Part shown: in pieces, positions 39,378-51,560 of the stretch | Layout: every line of letters begins with the position of its first letter | Numbering within the stretch: position 1 is the stretch's first letter | Source of the DNA: Epiperipatus broadwayi | Lineage: Eukaryota; Onychophora; Udeonychophora; Euonychophora; Peripatidae | Direction: 5' to 3' | DNA length: 64,000 nt | Assembly (NCBI GenBank): GCA_028023455.1 | Contig: JAQFVV010012395.1 | Span: forward strand, 682,001-746,000 | Program-made: the position numbers and the translations under genes | The notes under the pieces: model-generated | Told to the model about the DNA's origin: nothing | The model's database searches: none | Seen by the model: the letters and a program-made list of their open reading frames with translations, nothing else

Positions 39378-40619
39378 GGTACTAATCGGTACGATAGGCC
39401 AGACGGCTGGTGGCGTTGTTTCTCTGCTAAAACACAATATGCCATTTCCACGGCCCAATATTTCTGTGCTTTTGCAGAGAAACTTACGGCCTATAGAACA
39501 GTACTGTTCATATTAGCCGCTGCAGGCGTATATGGCATTGCACACCAATATTACAGGCCCCGCTAATGTGCTTTGCGATAGTATGCAAATATGAAAACTT
39601 AACAGATTGCTATCATATGATGTGAGGGTGGAGGGAATTCAAGTGGCCATAACTGTTGTAATATGCATTGTAATTAGAGATCTTACCCTGTACCCGACGT
39701 ACTATTTGATACTAATAATTGTAAGACCGTCATCATGCTTCCCTACAAATTTTGGAAGGTGGAGGAAATTGCAAAAGCTATGGCCAAGCACCTTTTCCCA
39801 GAACCCACGCGAATAGCCACATAAATTACGAGACAATAAAATGTCAGGTTGCATGCAGTTTTGGAAATCATTAACTTTGTTTGATCGGTGATGACAAATT
39901 ATTTGTCAAACCCCCCACCCAAAAAAAAAACCAAAACATTAAAATAAGATTATAACTGTTGACTTTATCAACTTTTTTTTTTTTTTGTTTTTATTTTAAA
40001 AAAATACGACGACTTTTTTTTTTGTTTGACTATACTGTAATTTTTGTTTTGGCTTTATTTGTATACTGCTGCTATACTAAAACTTATTTTTGAAAACAAT
40101 TTTTATTATTACCTTTTTTAAAAAAAATTAATTTTTGTCTCTATGTTTTGTCTCGGTGACGACAAATTGGTTCTCCCCATCTCCCCCCAAAAAAGATTAA
40201 AGTAAGATCAAAATTTTTGACTTTTTCAACTTTGGTTTTCTTTTTTAAAAGTTTTTCAAATACGGCGGCGGCGATTTATGTTTTGGCTTGATTTGTATTA
40301 TGTGATGTTTTTAATTTTGCCATTTTTTAAAACGAAAATGTACAAATATTTGAATCAAATCTTGTATTGTAAATTATTTACAAGAATGTCACAATATTGG
40401 TTTTAAAAAAAAGGTCGTATCAAATGTCAAAAAATGAGTAAAAAAGTTGTATCAAATATCCAATTTTTTTTTAAAAAGGCAGAGAAAATGTCAAAATCTT
40501 TTTTAAAAAGGCGGAGAAAATTTAAAAATCATTTAATTAAAAATAGTCGGGCCCGGATCGATATAATTGTGTGTTTTTAGCAGAGAAACAATCCCACCAA
40601 GCGGTTGGCCTAGCGTACC
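39378..40619. mobile_element. Merlin-like non-autonomous element with exact 8-bp target duplication
   Basis: The element is 1,242 bp between exact copies of gaattaga at 39370-39377 and 40620-40627. The right terminus in reverse complement reads GGTACGCTAGGCCAACCGC. The left terminus reads GGTACTAATCGGTACGATAG, which is the same end preceded by a 10-bp partial duplication. Both ends then share TTGTTTCTCTGCTAAAA. The left subterminal block ATGCCATTTCCACGGCCCAA matches the 18.7- and 10.4-kb elements. The left half is GC-richer (39390-39850); the right half has poly-T and poly-A runs. No transposase is present. Confidence 0.8.
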
Positions 40620-40627
40620 GAATTAGA

Positions 40628-41739
40628 TTTGCTCAATAATTTTTTTTTTCATTGCTAATAGGTACACAACTAGATCAGTTCCCATTGAATATTTTTTGAT
40701 GATTTTTTTTCATTTATTTGTTTTTCTTGTATATTTATATTGCCCATTTTAAAGTTCTTTATTTTTAACTGCTGATATTGATAACAATCTTTCATTTACT
40801 ATTTAGCTATTGTATTGTTTCTCTGTCTTTTTCAAACTTTTTTCACAACATTACATGTTTTATATTTAAGAGGAAGTAAATATTTGTTAACCCTTTTGCA
40901 AGTTTTCATTTTCTTTGTTTTCATGTTCAACATTGAATTTAAGATTAAACCTTTATTATTTATTAGAAAATAATAAATTTGATTTCATCTGATAGAAATT
41001 TATTGAGTTGAATGATATTTTAAAGAATACTTGAAATATTAAAAAATGATTACAATCTATTAAAATTGATTTTATAGACATGAACAATGATAAACAATAA
41101 TGCAGATTTGTCTGTATGATAATCTTATTTTTTAAATAAATTTAATGCCCAAATATTTAGGGGTATTTCTAATATTTATTTTATGCATATATTAACATAT
41201 AAGTGTCAAAGTTTGTCTGTTGTGACTATAACTCAACAAATATTGCATCAGTCTTGATGAATCTTGTAAAAAAAAAATTCTTTTTTTGTATAGAATTTTA
41301 ATAACATATAAATTTTTACTTTAGATACTAATTGTTTTTTTTAAAAAATTGTAATTTGTAATATAAAAATGCATGGAAAATCTATATTGTAACTTTTCGA
41401 ATAATGTGATAAAAATGCAAAAGATAACAGAGTTGGAAAAAATTTTAATGAAAAGTAAAGTTTTTGGTGAAGCAATGTAAAATTTGATTTTATAAATATA
41501 ATTTAAATTAATTAAATTGTTTTGTACTATGTACTTAATTTTTCATTTGAATAATGACAATTTGTGATTAGTTATAATAATGAATTTTATAAACTTATAG
41601 GATTTCAGTTTAAGTATTTATTTAACACATGTTAAAGTTTAAAATTGTGCAGGTACAGCAAGAGAAATACTATTAAATGTGATAAACTAGGATGTCAATT
41701 TAAATATATTTTATATATAGAAAAGTAAATTTTAAAATG
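40628..41739. other. Intron with a dispersed repeat
   Basis: A segment at about 41200-41400 (ACTCAACAAATATTGCATCA, then TCTTGATGAATCTTG, a T run and GTAATTTGTAATATAAAAAT) resembles 56040-56200 in the same orientation. It is a dispersed repeat of unknown type. Confidence 0.5.
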
Positions 41740-44590
41740 TCATGGCCATTGTCATCAACCATTATTAATCCACTGCAGAATGAAGATCTCTCCAAGTTCA
41801 ACTTCTCTTCTCCATATCACCTCTGCACACTTTATTATTTCATCCATCTCACATGTGGTCTCTTTCTGAGTCTTTTACAATCCTTTGGAATCCAGTTTAA
41901 GATTTCGATTATCCATTTATTATCATTTCTTCTAGCAATATGTCCAGGCCAACTCCTTTTCAGTCTTTTAATTTTTTCATTGAGGTCAGTAACACCTTTG
42001 TTCTCTTTCCCATATATTGCGTTTTCTATCTTTTCTTGTTATTCATAACATGCATCTCTCCATACTTCTTTGAGTGGTCTGAAGTCTCTGTATTGCTCTT
42101 CTATTAAGTGTCTAAGTCTCAAATCCATAAAGTAAGAACTGGTAAAACAGATTTATTAAAAACCTTTTCAAACACTTAGGCATATTTCCTTTTAATATCA
42201 AGTTATTTCTATCAAAAGCACTCCAACCAAGTTTAATTCTATGATTAATTTCATCCATTATATTTCCATCCGTATTAATAATCTGACCAAGGTATTTGTA
42301 ACTGTTAACTTCTTCTAACTCATCATAATCAATCTTTATTTTCATCTTTTGAGAAAATCCATTCAACATTATTTTAATCTTTTTAACATTTATCTTTAGT
42401 CCTACTTTTTTTTTTTCATCTGATAACTCTTGCAACATTTTCTGAAGCTCTAAAGCATTATTTGCAAAAACATCTACATCATCTGCAAAATCTAAATGAC
42501 TTAAATAATCTCCATTTACTTTTACTCCTTTAGCTTTTTATTTTAATCCACAAAATACTTCTTGCAGCACTGCTGTAAAAAGTTTTGGAGATATGGAGTC
42601 ATTCTGTCTTACACCCTTCTCTTATGTTGACTTTCCTAATATCATTATGAAATGTAATTGTTGCTGTTGCTTTTTTATAAATATTCTTCAGAATATGACA
42701 ATATTTTAGGTCTATATCTGATGATCCAATGCTTTAATCACTGAAGAAATGTTTATAGAATCAAATGCCTTTTCATAATCTACAAATCCAAAGCATGATG
42801 ACAACTCATATTCATTGGTTCTTTCTATAACTTCTCTCAATACTTGGGTATAATCTACTGTACTAAAACTACTTTTAAATCCACCTTGTTATCTTGGTAA
42901 AAATTTTGTATAAAACTGATAAAAGGCTGATAGGTCTGTAATTTCTAATATCTTCTTTATCACCTTTTTAAAATGTTAGTATGAATACTGCATTCTTCCA
43001 ATCATCTGGTACATCTTTATCATTTAGACATTTGGTATATAACTTTGATAAAAAAAATTATATTTCTTCACCTGCTTTTAATATATCAATTACAATTCTA
43101 TCATTACCTGGAGCTTTACCTTTCTTCATAAATTTAATTGCATGTCTCACTTCTTCATTTAAAATTCTGGGCAATTCGGAAGATATAATAGATGTAGGAG
43201 GTACTTGTTCATTATTACTATATAATTCTTGATAGAAGCTTCTACCCATTTTATGATGTCATCTCTCTTTTTAGTAATAGTTTCATCTTTTTTCTTATTG
43301 CACATATAAAATTCCTACCAATACCTAAACCGTTGTTTTACACTCTTGAGGCTTTTGTTCTCTTTTACAACTTTCCTTGCTAGTTCATAATTATACTTTC
43401 TTATATCATTATCAACTCTTTTCCACACCATTTTACAAAATTTGAGATATTCAATCCTTTATAATGCATCAGTTTTGTATACCTTCATATTCCTTCATTT
43501 CTTCATAAATTCTCTAACTAGTCTCAGTAGAAATTTTATTGGGCCATTGCTGCTTTTTTCTATTAGCTATCTTTGTTGCAGTTTTTAAAAATGTGTTATT
43601 TTCTTATTAATTTCATTCAAATTTGAATCATGTTTTAAATCTACTAATACTTGAAACTGATTTGCATGTTCTAACTTAAATTCATTAGAATGTTTCTGAA
43701 GAGTAGGAATATGTGTAAATATTGTTTGTCTTAATAATTTTTGTCTGTAGTTTTGCATTAACACCTATCTTACTAATCGATGATCACTTCCTGTTTAAAT
43801 TTATTAAGAACATTACAATCTTGAACTATGTATTTTCTGTTAGTCAAAATATAATCCAATTCTGCTGTACTTTCATTTGGATGCTTCCATGTCCATTTCC
43901 TTTTAACATTTTTCTCAAAAAAAGAATTCATAATATAATTTTATTTTTTTTTCTACAAACTCAAGTCAGTGTCCTCTCTCATTTCTATTACCATAACCAA
44001 AATTATCTACAGCACTTTCATCTTTCATTTGTTTACCAATTCTAGTATTAAAGTCTCCCATAACAATTTTAAAATGTTGTTTACTCTGATCAAAAGCCTT
44101 TTGCACATCCATATAAAAATCTACTACTTCATCACTATGAGAACTTGTTGGGGCATAAACCTGAATTATCTAAATTTGGTATCTGCTATTAAGTTAAATA
44201 ACTAATTTTGCCACTCTGTCTGATGCACCATCAATCTCCACAATGTTGTTTTTCCACTTTTTATTTATAAATGAATTCTACTCTATTTGTACTTCCAATA
44301 TTTATGCCTTTACATTAGAGTACATTTCCACTTTTTAAATCAATTGTCTCTTCATCTTTTCTTCTAACTTCACAAAGTCCAATAATGTCTCATTTAATAT
44401 AAGACAGTTATTTTAATTCTTGCAATCTTCCTTCATTTGGAAGTGTTAGTACCTAAATACAAAGTCGTCATCAAATGGCCGCCTGGATCCACAACCAAGG
44501 GATTCTTAGCACCTTCCACCTTCGAGCACCAACTATTTCTTTGGTTGGTGACTTTACAGCCTCCTGGAATGAGGGCCATGATTTATTTTT
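41740..44590 (-). pseudogene. Degenerate RTE-like LINE (endonuclease and reverse transcriptase)
   Basis: On the minus strand this is a nearly complete but broken non-LTR retrotransposon. From its 5' end (near 44580) come an AP-endonuclease with DIIGLCEVRRKDEE (about 44390-44350) and FKIVMGDFNTRIGKQ (about 44075-44030). Next is a reverse transcriptase start with VRHAIKFMKKGKAPGNDRIV (about 43155-43095), then a finger/thumb region LKINVKKIKIMLNGFSQK and VNSYKYLGQIINTDG (about 42390-42260). The C-terminal part has WPGHIARRNDNKW-like sequence (about 41960-41920). The order and motifs fit the RTE group (BovB/CFDP2-like). Many frameshifts and stops separate the pieces. It is inserted antisense to the host gene. 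Confidence 0.8.
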
Positions 44591-46393
44591 GTCTATCATG
44601 ATTAAATATATATATTAGAAAAATATTTCTCATTTATACAAACATTCTTTCTGCTTTATTAAACAACTGAGAAGAGAGATCTTGATGTTTCTTGATCTTA
44701 GAGGTAAAAAGCCAATCATGTGCATATACTATATGAATAATCACATAGTAATAACAGCTGCAATGACAAGAACATATGGAGTGGACATTCGGAATTTGCT
44801 CTGCTCGCTTCCTTTAAGGCCTCCAAGAGGAATTAAAGGGTCTCCTTTCAGTTAACAGCAAACTCCTTTCTGCATGATACATCAAGAGAAATACTAATGA
44901 ATTTGATAAACTTTTATCATTTTCCTTTAATTAACATATGATAGAGTGAGTAAATTTTAAAATGGTGTCAGTATCTCTGATTTTAAAAGTACTAAATTCC
45001 GTTAATTTACTAAGTACTATACATATGATAATAAAAAGATAGGCTAAATATAAAAAAATGAGCCTAAGAAATAGGCTTCCATCATTTATCTTCTTAAAAA
45101 TGTCAACTTATAATAATTTTAAAAAAAGTTAACTTTTCTACAGTATTGAAAAAAAATTTTTTTTTCTAATCTTTGCTTTATAGTACTTAGGTCAATTTAA
45201 GCAATAAATCAGTAAAAATAAATATGAGCAGTAGTCTAGCATTATTTATATTCGAAAAAATGTTGACTGAAAATACAATAATTTTAAAAAAACTTGATTT
45301 TTCTACAGTACTTTATAAATTATTTTAAACAATATTAAAAATTATTTAATATAATCAATTATTTACTTTTAAAAATAATAGTGTGCATAATAAATTAGGT
45401 AGTTTTTTGATTAAGTGCTTTATAAATTACTTTAAACAATATTAAAAATTATCCAAGACAATATTTTAAAGAATTCTTAAAATATATTTTTATTAGTCTA
45501 GATATACAATACATGCATTGATTCAAATATGGCATTTGAATACCAGACTTTTTTTATTTTATTTCTATACACATTACAATTACTGCCATTATTAATAATA
45601 ATATTAATGAAGTTTATTAATCAAACCATGCACAAGCATGAAAATGAATAACTAATTAGGCATTTATATCAATGCATAAAGAAAACTAATTACTATCATA
45701 AATTTACAGTATTTTAGCCAGGAGTAGGGATATCATCAGTCCTATCTCCCCTCACCATATGCCATCGCAATATTTATGTTATACTAGGAATGCATGGTTC
45801 TATTCAAGAGAGAGAGAATATATATATTGAAAAACATATAAATATATATGTATTACAAATAGACTGCCAGGAATTGTATCTCTTGATACTAATTACCATA
45901 TACAAAAGATTATATGCAATTTTTCAAATTACCATTGCATGATTCTGATCGATAGAATCAAAATTAATCCTAACAAAATTTGAAAGAAAAATGCATATTT
46001 AAATATATTATAACTTAATTAGCGTGCCAAGAACTAATCCCATGAAACTTAATTACAAATGATTATTATTTGAAATCAATCAGCTTTGTTTTATATTTTT
46101 GTGTTTTAATTTATCTTGGGTATATATATATTAAAGTATATTGCCTAATAATTAAAAATATTAATTAGTCTGTTACATGAAAAATATATTTAAAATCCTA
46201 AATGTTGATTATTCAGTAACATAACTGATCATAAAAAGTTATATTTTTTGCGATATTGTTGATAACTTATAAATTATTTCATTTAAATAATATGTAGATA
46301 TAAAAGTTGCAGAAAAAGCTATATATCGAGTTATTCCCCTCATGTGAGTGAACTTGCAGGTAGAACTACTTATAACTAAATTTATAATAAGAA
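44591..46393. other. Intron, unassigned, with small direct repeats
   Basis: A segment of about 35 bp with CTTTATAAATTA and TTTAAACAATATTAAAAATT occurs twice, near 45312 and 45418. No gene is recognised. Confidence 0.5.
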
Positions 46394-47205
46394 TAATGTA
46401 ATATTAATAAGCTAATGCACATGCGCTTTGTAGATTTAACTATAAATCAATACTCTCACTTTCCAAACACAAGATAAAGTCTTTGTGAAAAGATAGAATG
46501 AATCCATCTATCTTTTCCACTCAAACGGTTATTTATGGGTAAATCTTAAGTATTTGGAAATGAGAGCGTGAAGATGTTAATTGATTACTTTAAATTACTT
46601 TTTACTATGCCTGAATGAATGACACTTGCGAAATTTCTAGAATATACGATTTGTCATTTTTATTAAATTAAACATATGTAAATAAGACATTTATTTTATA
46701 TAGCGCTATGTTTTTATAAACTGTAATATTAATAAACTAATGCACATGCGCTTTGTAGATTTAACTATAAATGAATACTCTCACTTTCCAAACACCAGAT
46801 AAAGTCTTTGTGAAAAGATAGAATGAATCCATAGCACCATATAAAATAAATATCTTATTTACATATGTTTAATTTAATAAGAATGATGTATTGTAAATTT
46901 TAGAAATTTCGCAAACATCATTCATTCAGGCATAGTAGTAAGTAATTTAAAATAATCGATTAACATCTTCATGTTCTCATTTTCAAGTACTTAAGATTTG
47001 CCCATACATAAACGTTTGGGCTGAAAAGATAGATGGATTCATTCCATCTTTTCACAAGACTTTATCTTGTGTTTGGAAAGTGAGAGTATTCATTTATAGT
47101 TAAATCTACAAAGCGCATGTGCTTTAGCTTATTGGCTTATTAATATTACAGTTTATAAAAACATAGCGCTATATAAAATAAATTTCTTATTTAAATAAGA
47201 ATAAT
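46394..47205. repeat. Head-to-tail and inverted array of a roughly 330-bp element
   Basis: A unit that starts GTAATATTAATAAGCTAATG and ends ATAGCGCTATGTTTTTATAA fills 46396-46722. A second copy, cut short after GAATGAATCCAT, covers about 46723-46833. A third copy in reverse orientation covers about 46834-47150, and a reversed tail follows to about 47205. Each unit also has internal inverted motifs (AAAGATAGAATGAATCCATC next to ATCTATCTTTT). There is no coding capacity; this looks like a MITE or foldback family that inserted into itself. Confidence 0.75.
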
Positions 47206-48279
47206 GATAATTTCAAATAATTTGAAGGCAATAAACAGGCAAAATATTTTTGAAAATGTGGACTTCATTTAATCTTGAATAGCCAATTGAATTTATTTAC
47301 TGATGCGATATTTAAGTATGTTAGAAGTATCTGCAATTATATCTCAGATTCATCTTAAAAGATAATGGATGTGATTCTTTTCAAAAAGTTGTAATTAGTA
47401 AATGATTTTATTAATAATAAATTAACAGTTTGGAGCTTTAGAGATTTGCTAAATTTCTTGTGTCAGAATTCATAAAGAAAACATTATAAAAGAAATTTAT
47501 GATAAAATACAAAACAAAGATTTCAGAAATTTGTAGTCCGAGTTTCCAAACTTTTTTTTATAGGTAATTTTTATAACTAAATTAAATAGGCTATTTTTTT
47601 TTATAAAAAAGTCATATTGAAACATTTGAACTATATAATTCTTCAGTTATAGTAGACAAGATATCTCTACATTTTCCAAAACTTGAAAAGCCATATGTTT
47701 ATAATTAGAAGAATTATCTTTCTTAACTTATTTGGTTATGAAAATGAATAGCATATACATAATTTTTCAACAATTTAATAAAAACTAGTAAGACATTATT
47801 TTAGAGTACTCATTTTCAAAATAGTACAATAACTGAATTCCTATTATGGTTAATAGTATCTAGAAAAAGAAAAACATTTTGATATAAGGTTATATATAGG
47901 ATTATAAAAAGGCAAAATGAGATAGGAGGATTCTAGTTATCAGAGTTTCTGGTAAAATGAAATAATATACTTTAAAAAATTAATATAAGTTTTTCAGATT
48001 AGAAGCAATCTTAAAAATACATTTGAATGCTTTATCTAGAAACAAAAAGCATTTCTAAAGGAATATGATTTATTGAAGATATAACTACTCCATAGTATGA
48101 CCCACTGAAAAGTTGATTGGTGATCTTTCCAAGCTACTTGCAATGTCATTTCTGAATCAGTTCGTGTATTGTATAGTATTATAATTTTGTAACATGAAAA
48201 GTGACTTGTTTCCTATATTTATAGAAAACTCATGATTATAACAACATACTACATGTTTTATTTAAAATTGGGGGGAAAA
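47206..48279. other. Intron, unassigned
   Basis: AT-rich sequence with no recognised gene or repeat. Confidence 0.5.
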
Positions 48280-49120
48280 AACTAACTAAATATATTTGAA
48301 GAGATTTCTGCATGGTAGTAAGGTCACAAGTTGTAAAAACATTCTCAAGTGTTTTACAAGATTTTGTGATGGTAGGAAGAACACTGAAGACAATCCACGG
48401 CCAGATGCATCCAAAACAACTGGAAATGAAGAAAACATGCAAAAAAATTGTCAAAATTCTTTGAATTGATTGATGTATGTGTGCCAGACTGACCACATTT
48501 TTAATAGAAGATTTGAAAAAGTGAAAAGTACATGTGCACTTTATTCCTCACTTGTTGTCAATTGGTCATAAAGATACCAGAATAGAGCACTGCAGAGACA
48601 TGCAAATTTGGTCTTCAACTAAGATCCAAAATTTCTGTCAAAATATCATAATGGATGATGAAATATATTTTCATTATAACCTATCAACCAAGTGCTATTG
48701 CCGCTGAATAAATATATATTCAAAAGGTATTGACCATGAATACATTCCTTAAAATCAGATGGTAAATGCTAATTAATATTTAGGTGTTTTTAATCATAAG
48801 AGGGACAAAATTTTGTGCAAGTGACCTGAATACCATGCTCTTGGTCATTTTATATAATAACTCATTGATCCAAAGTACCAAGATTTGCACAATTATTTGA
48901 TCATAAAAGAATTGTTTATGCTTTAGCATTAACTATTTTGCTAATTTAGTTTCTGTTGACTTTAGGCCATTGTCAAAATTAAAGTTGATTCTGAAAAAAG
49001 TACATTATGGTTGAATTTAAGATATTCAGAAGAATTGCAGCTGAGTTTCTGTAATTGTTTTTAGTGGTATATTGAATCACAAAGAGTTTTTTTTTGAATA
49101 ATAGATAATAAAAGCAAAAT
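48280..49120 (+). pseudogene. Degenerate mariner-family transposase
   Basis: On the + strand, fragments in different frames match mariner transposase in order. They are CDGRKNTEDNPRPDASKTTG in the helix-turn-helix region (about 48368-48430), then an IIMDDEIYFHYNLSTKC segment corresponding to the ..DE..., HYDP..K block (about 48645-48700). The final match is SVDFRPLSKLKLILKKVHYG in the C-terminal (D)F..F.KLK..L block (about 48950-49010). Stops and frameshifts are frequent, and no clear terminal repeats were located. It is an old inactive copy just upstream of the exon at 49680. Confidence 0.7.
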
Positions 49121-49679
49121 ATAATCACATTAATCTTTTTTTTTTTTTACTAGGATACACTGTTGTATTTTTTTTCAATTGATAATAGTAAATTTGCATT
49201 GACCTTAAGTGATATTGATCCTTGTAAATATGTTTGAAATGTAATAAACCATATATCAAAAGTAAAAAATTAATATGAATCATTTTTGCAGTATAAACAG
49301 AGAAATGTCATCAGATATAAAGATTTAAGTAAATAGTTGGAAATGATTATAAAATAAGGGGAAACACTGTAAATAAAATATAATATTGTTGCAACAATTT
49401 GTACAGGTTATAATAATTACTTTTAGAGCAAAGTGTATGCCATACATATAAATAAAGATTTAATAAAACTTAGGTAAAAATTAAAGCATAAAGGATATGG
49501 GACAAAGTATGAGAATAATGATATCTAGGGAAGAATAATGGTGAGAAATGAAATAAGATGAATTATTTTAAGAATTTTAGCTCCTGAATGTGTATTAATT
49601 CTTTTCCTTTCTATTCATTATACGGTTTACATTTTATATTTAAATTTAACATCAAGATTTTATTTTTGGGCATTTATAG
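49121..49679. other. End of the 42.9-kb intron
   Basis: AT-rich sequence ending in a T-rich tract and the acceptor CATTTATAG at 49679. Confidence 0.6.
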
Positions 49680-49825
49680 GAGAAGATCGAGGACAATCTA
49701 GCAGTTATAATCGAAAATTAAAAGAGGAACGTCTTCCAGATTTTTCAAGCAGACCTGAAAAATACAAATATCAGGAGTGGCTGGACAAACCGGAATTGGT
49801 TCCCAAGGGATCTAACTACTTTGAG
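49680..49825 (+). CDS. THRAP3/BCLAF1-like gene, third exon of this window
   Basis: The 146-bp exon follows acceptor ATTTATAG and completes the Gly codon left open at 6799. It codes GEDRGQSSSYNRKLKEE and then KYKYQEWLDKPELVPKG, ending SNYFE. The junction with the next exon gives PKGSNYFE-HDNRGD. Mammalian THRAP3 and BCLAF1 have a similar PK..YY.HDDRE motif just before an RG-rich tract, which is the basis for the family call. The preferred donor is GAG/GTAACC at 49826. The frame stays open for 22 more codons, and a second possible donor (AAG/GTTTGT at 49880) has the same phase, so an 18-codon longer exon form is possible. Confidence 0.85.
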
Positions 49826-50944
49826 GTAACCAAACACAAAGATGACAAGCCAAGTAGGATCTACACCTCATTTATCAAGGTTTGTTATCAGTGAGCACAG
49901 GAACAAAACTGCACCACTCGGAGGCTTTGATTCTTAATAGTGCATGATCAGATATTTGATCTTGCTTGGGAATAAGAATAGAGGTGGTGTTGTAAAATTA
50001 TTTTTTTAGAATTAAGACTTTTTCATATATATATATATGCTAAAAATAGAAATGTGTAAGTGCATGTTTTTGCTTGCATGTGTATCTATATATACATATA
50101 CACCCATTATATGTGAGTTACATATACACCCATTATATGTGAGTCCAAAATATTGACAGTTTATTAGCAAAATGGATCTAATTATTTTGAAACTAAAACT
50201 TAAAAAATGCGGAACAATTTTTGCAAAATTATATTTTGTCAATTTCAAGATTCAAAAAGAGTTCTCCAGCAATTGCTTTATTGTTATTATAAATATAAAC
50301 AAAGCAATTAATTTTAATAAGAGATAATGTGCACTATGCATATTTTATAAAGTTTACTATTAGTAGTATATATATCTCTACTAGACATTATTGTTTTCTG
50401 ATGTAATGGAAACAATTAATAATGACTTCTGTTTCAATTTAATATAAATTGTATTTTTTACACAATTGTGGTTTAATATTACTTATAAATTGTTAAAAGT
50501 TAAATTGCTATTACTGATTTAGTTCTAAATAATTGTTGTAAATCAGTCATAATTTTAATTCTCTGATTTTAAATTCGAATTTACTTAGCGCGAGTGTATG
50601 GATAAATATGTATTTGTACGAGATCTGTACTTGTTTAGAATTAGTTTTTGTGCTTCTTTTAATTTCACTAAACAAATGTTTTTGTAATGAAAATGAGTTT
50701 AGCAGATACTTTTACCTCGGAACATTTTTTTTAATTAAATTTTTAGAGAAATTTTATTTGCTAATAGAAAGTTCCAAAAGAACAACTTCAGCTTACTTTC
50801 AAGAATGACCTCTGTTTTATATTATATACATCATTTAGGTTTCTATTTTTAGGATACATTTTATTTAATTGTAAATTATTTTATAGTATCTTTAAATTAT
50901 TACAGCAAAAAGTTATACTTTGTGCAATCTTTATTAAAAGAAAT
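49826..50944. other. Intron, unassigned
   Basis: The first 54 bp may be coding in an alternative exon form. A short direct repeat, ACATATACACCCATTATATG, occurs at about 50093 and 50119. The rest is AT-rich. Confidence 0.5.
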
Positions 50945-51560
50945 TTTTTCATATAATTTGAAATCTCATTATGATTTGCCTGAAGGTTTGTGATGATGGT
51001 ATATTAGATGTGGTAATATGTTGGATTATTTCCATCACCTTTCAGTAAATGTTGAATGTATAGAAAATTTTAAATGTATTTTAAATACAAACAACTTGTA
51101 GTAATAACACACAAATAGACAACACGGGTTACTAATTACACAATGTTTCAAGTAGTGCTATTCTTCTTCGAGTGTTGCTGGGCTTACCAGAGACAGTATT
51201 TGCATAGGAGTCGAACTCGCACCTTTTTGTCAAAAGCCTTTGACAGAATAGCTCAGTTGGTTAGAAGCGTTTGCCTTAAATTCGATATTCAAGAATCTAA
51301 AGATGCGAATTCGACTCCTATACAAATACTATCACTAGTCAGACCAGCAACACCTGAGCAAGAGTGGAGAATAATAGTAATTAAAACTTTGTGCTAACCT
51401 GTGTTGTCTATTTGTGTGTTATTGCTAAACAGGTTGTTTGTATTGCAATGTTTAAAATAAGTGTCAAATTGTCTATACATTCAACATTTATTGAAAGATG
51501 ATGGAAATAGTTTAACATATTATCACATCTCGTTATGATTTATTATAAAAAAGAGTTAAA
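50945..51560. mobile_element. Foldback element with a tRNA-derived core
   Basis: Two arms of about 280-300 bp are imperfect reverse complements around a centre near 51240. Landmarks on the left arm are TCAGTAAATGTTGAATGTAT, ACACACAAATAGACAACAC and GCATAGGAGTCGAACTCGC. Their reverse complements on the right arm are at about 51475, 51400 and 51305. The centre holds a tRNA-like segment. The arrangement looks like two head-to-head copies of a tRNA-derived SINE, one of them cut within the tRNA part, or a MITE that captured a tRNA-like sequence. Confidence 0.75.
51242..51325 (+). other. tRNA-like segment with polymerase III box A and box B
   Basis: Box A reads TAGCTCAGTTGG (51249-51260) and box B reads AATTCGACTCC (51308-51318), about 50 bp apart as in tRNA genes. 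The arms do not form a good tRNA acceptor stem by eye, so it is a tRNA-derived SINE head rather than a functional tRNA gene. Confidence 0.7.

Noticed and set aside
51242-51325. Functional tRNA gene
   Set aside because: Polymerase III boxes are present but I cannot pair a proper acceptor stem, and the segment is embedded in a repeat.
51143-51397. 84-codon open frame across the foldback
   Set aside because: It crosses a tRNA-like segment and the palindrome centre; the coding appearance is incidental.
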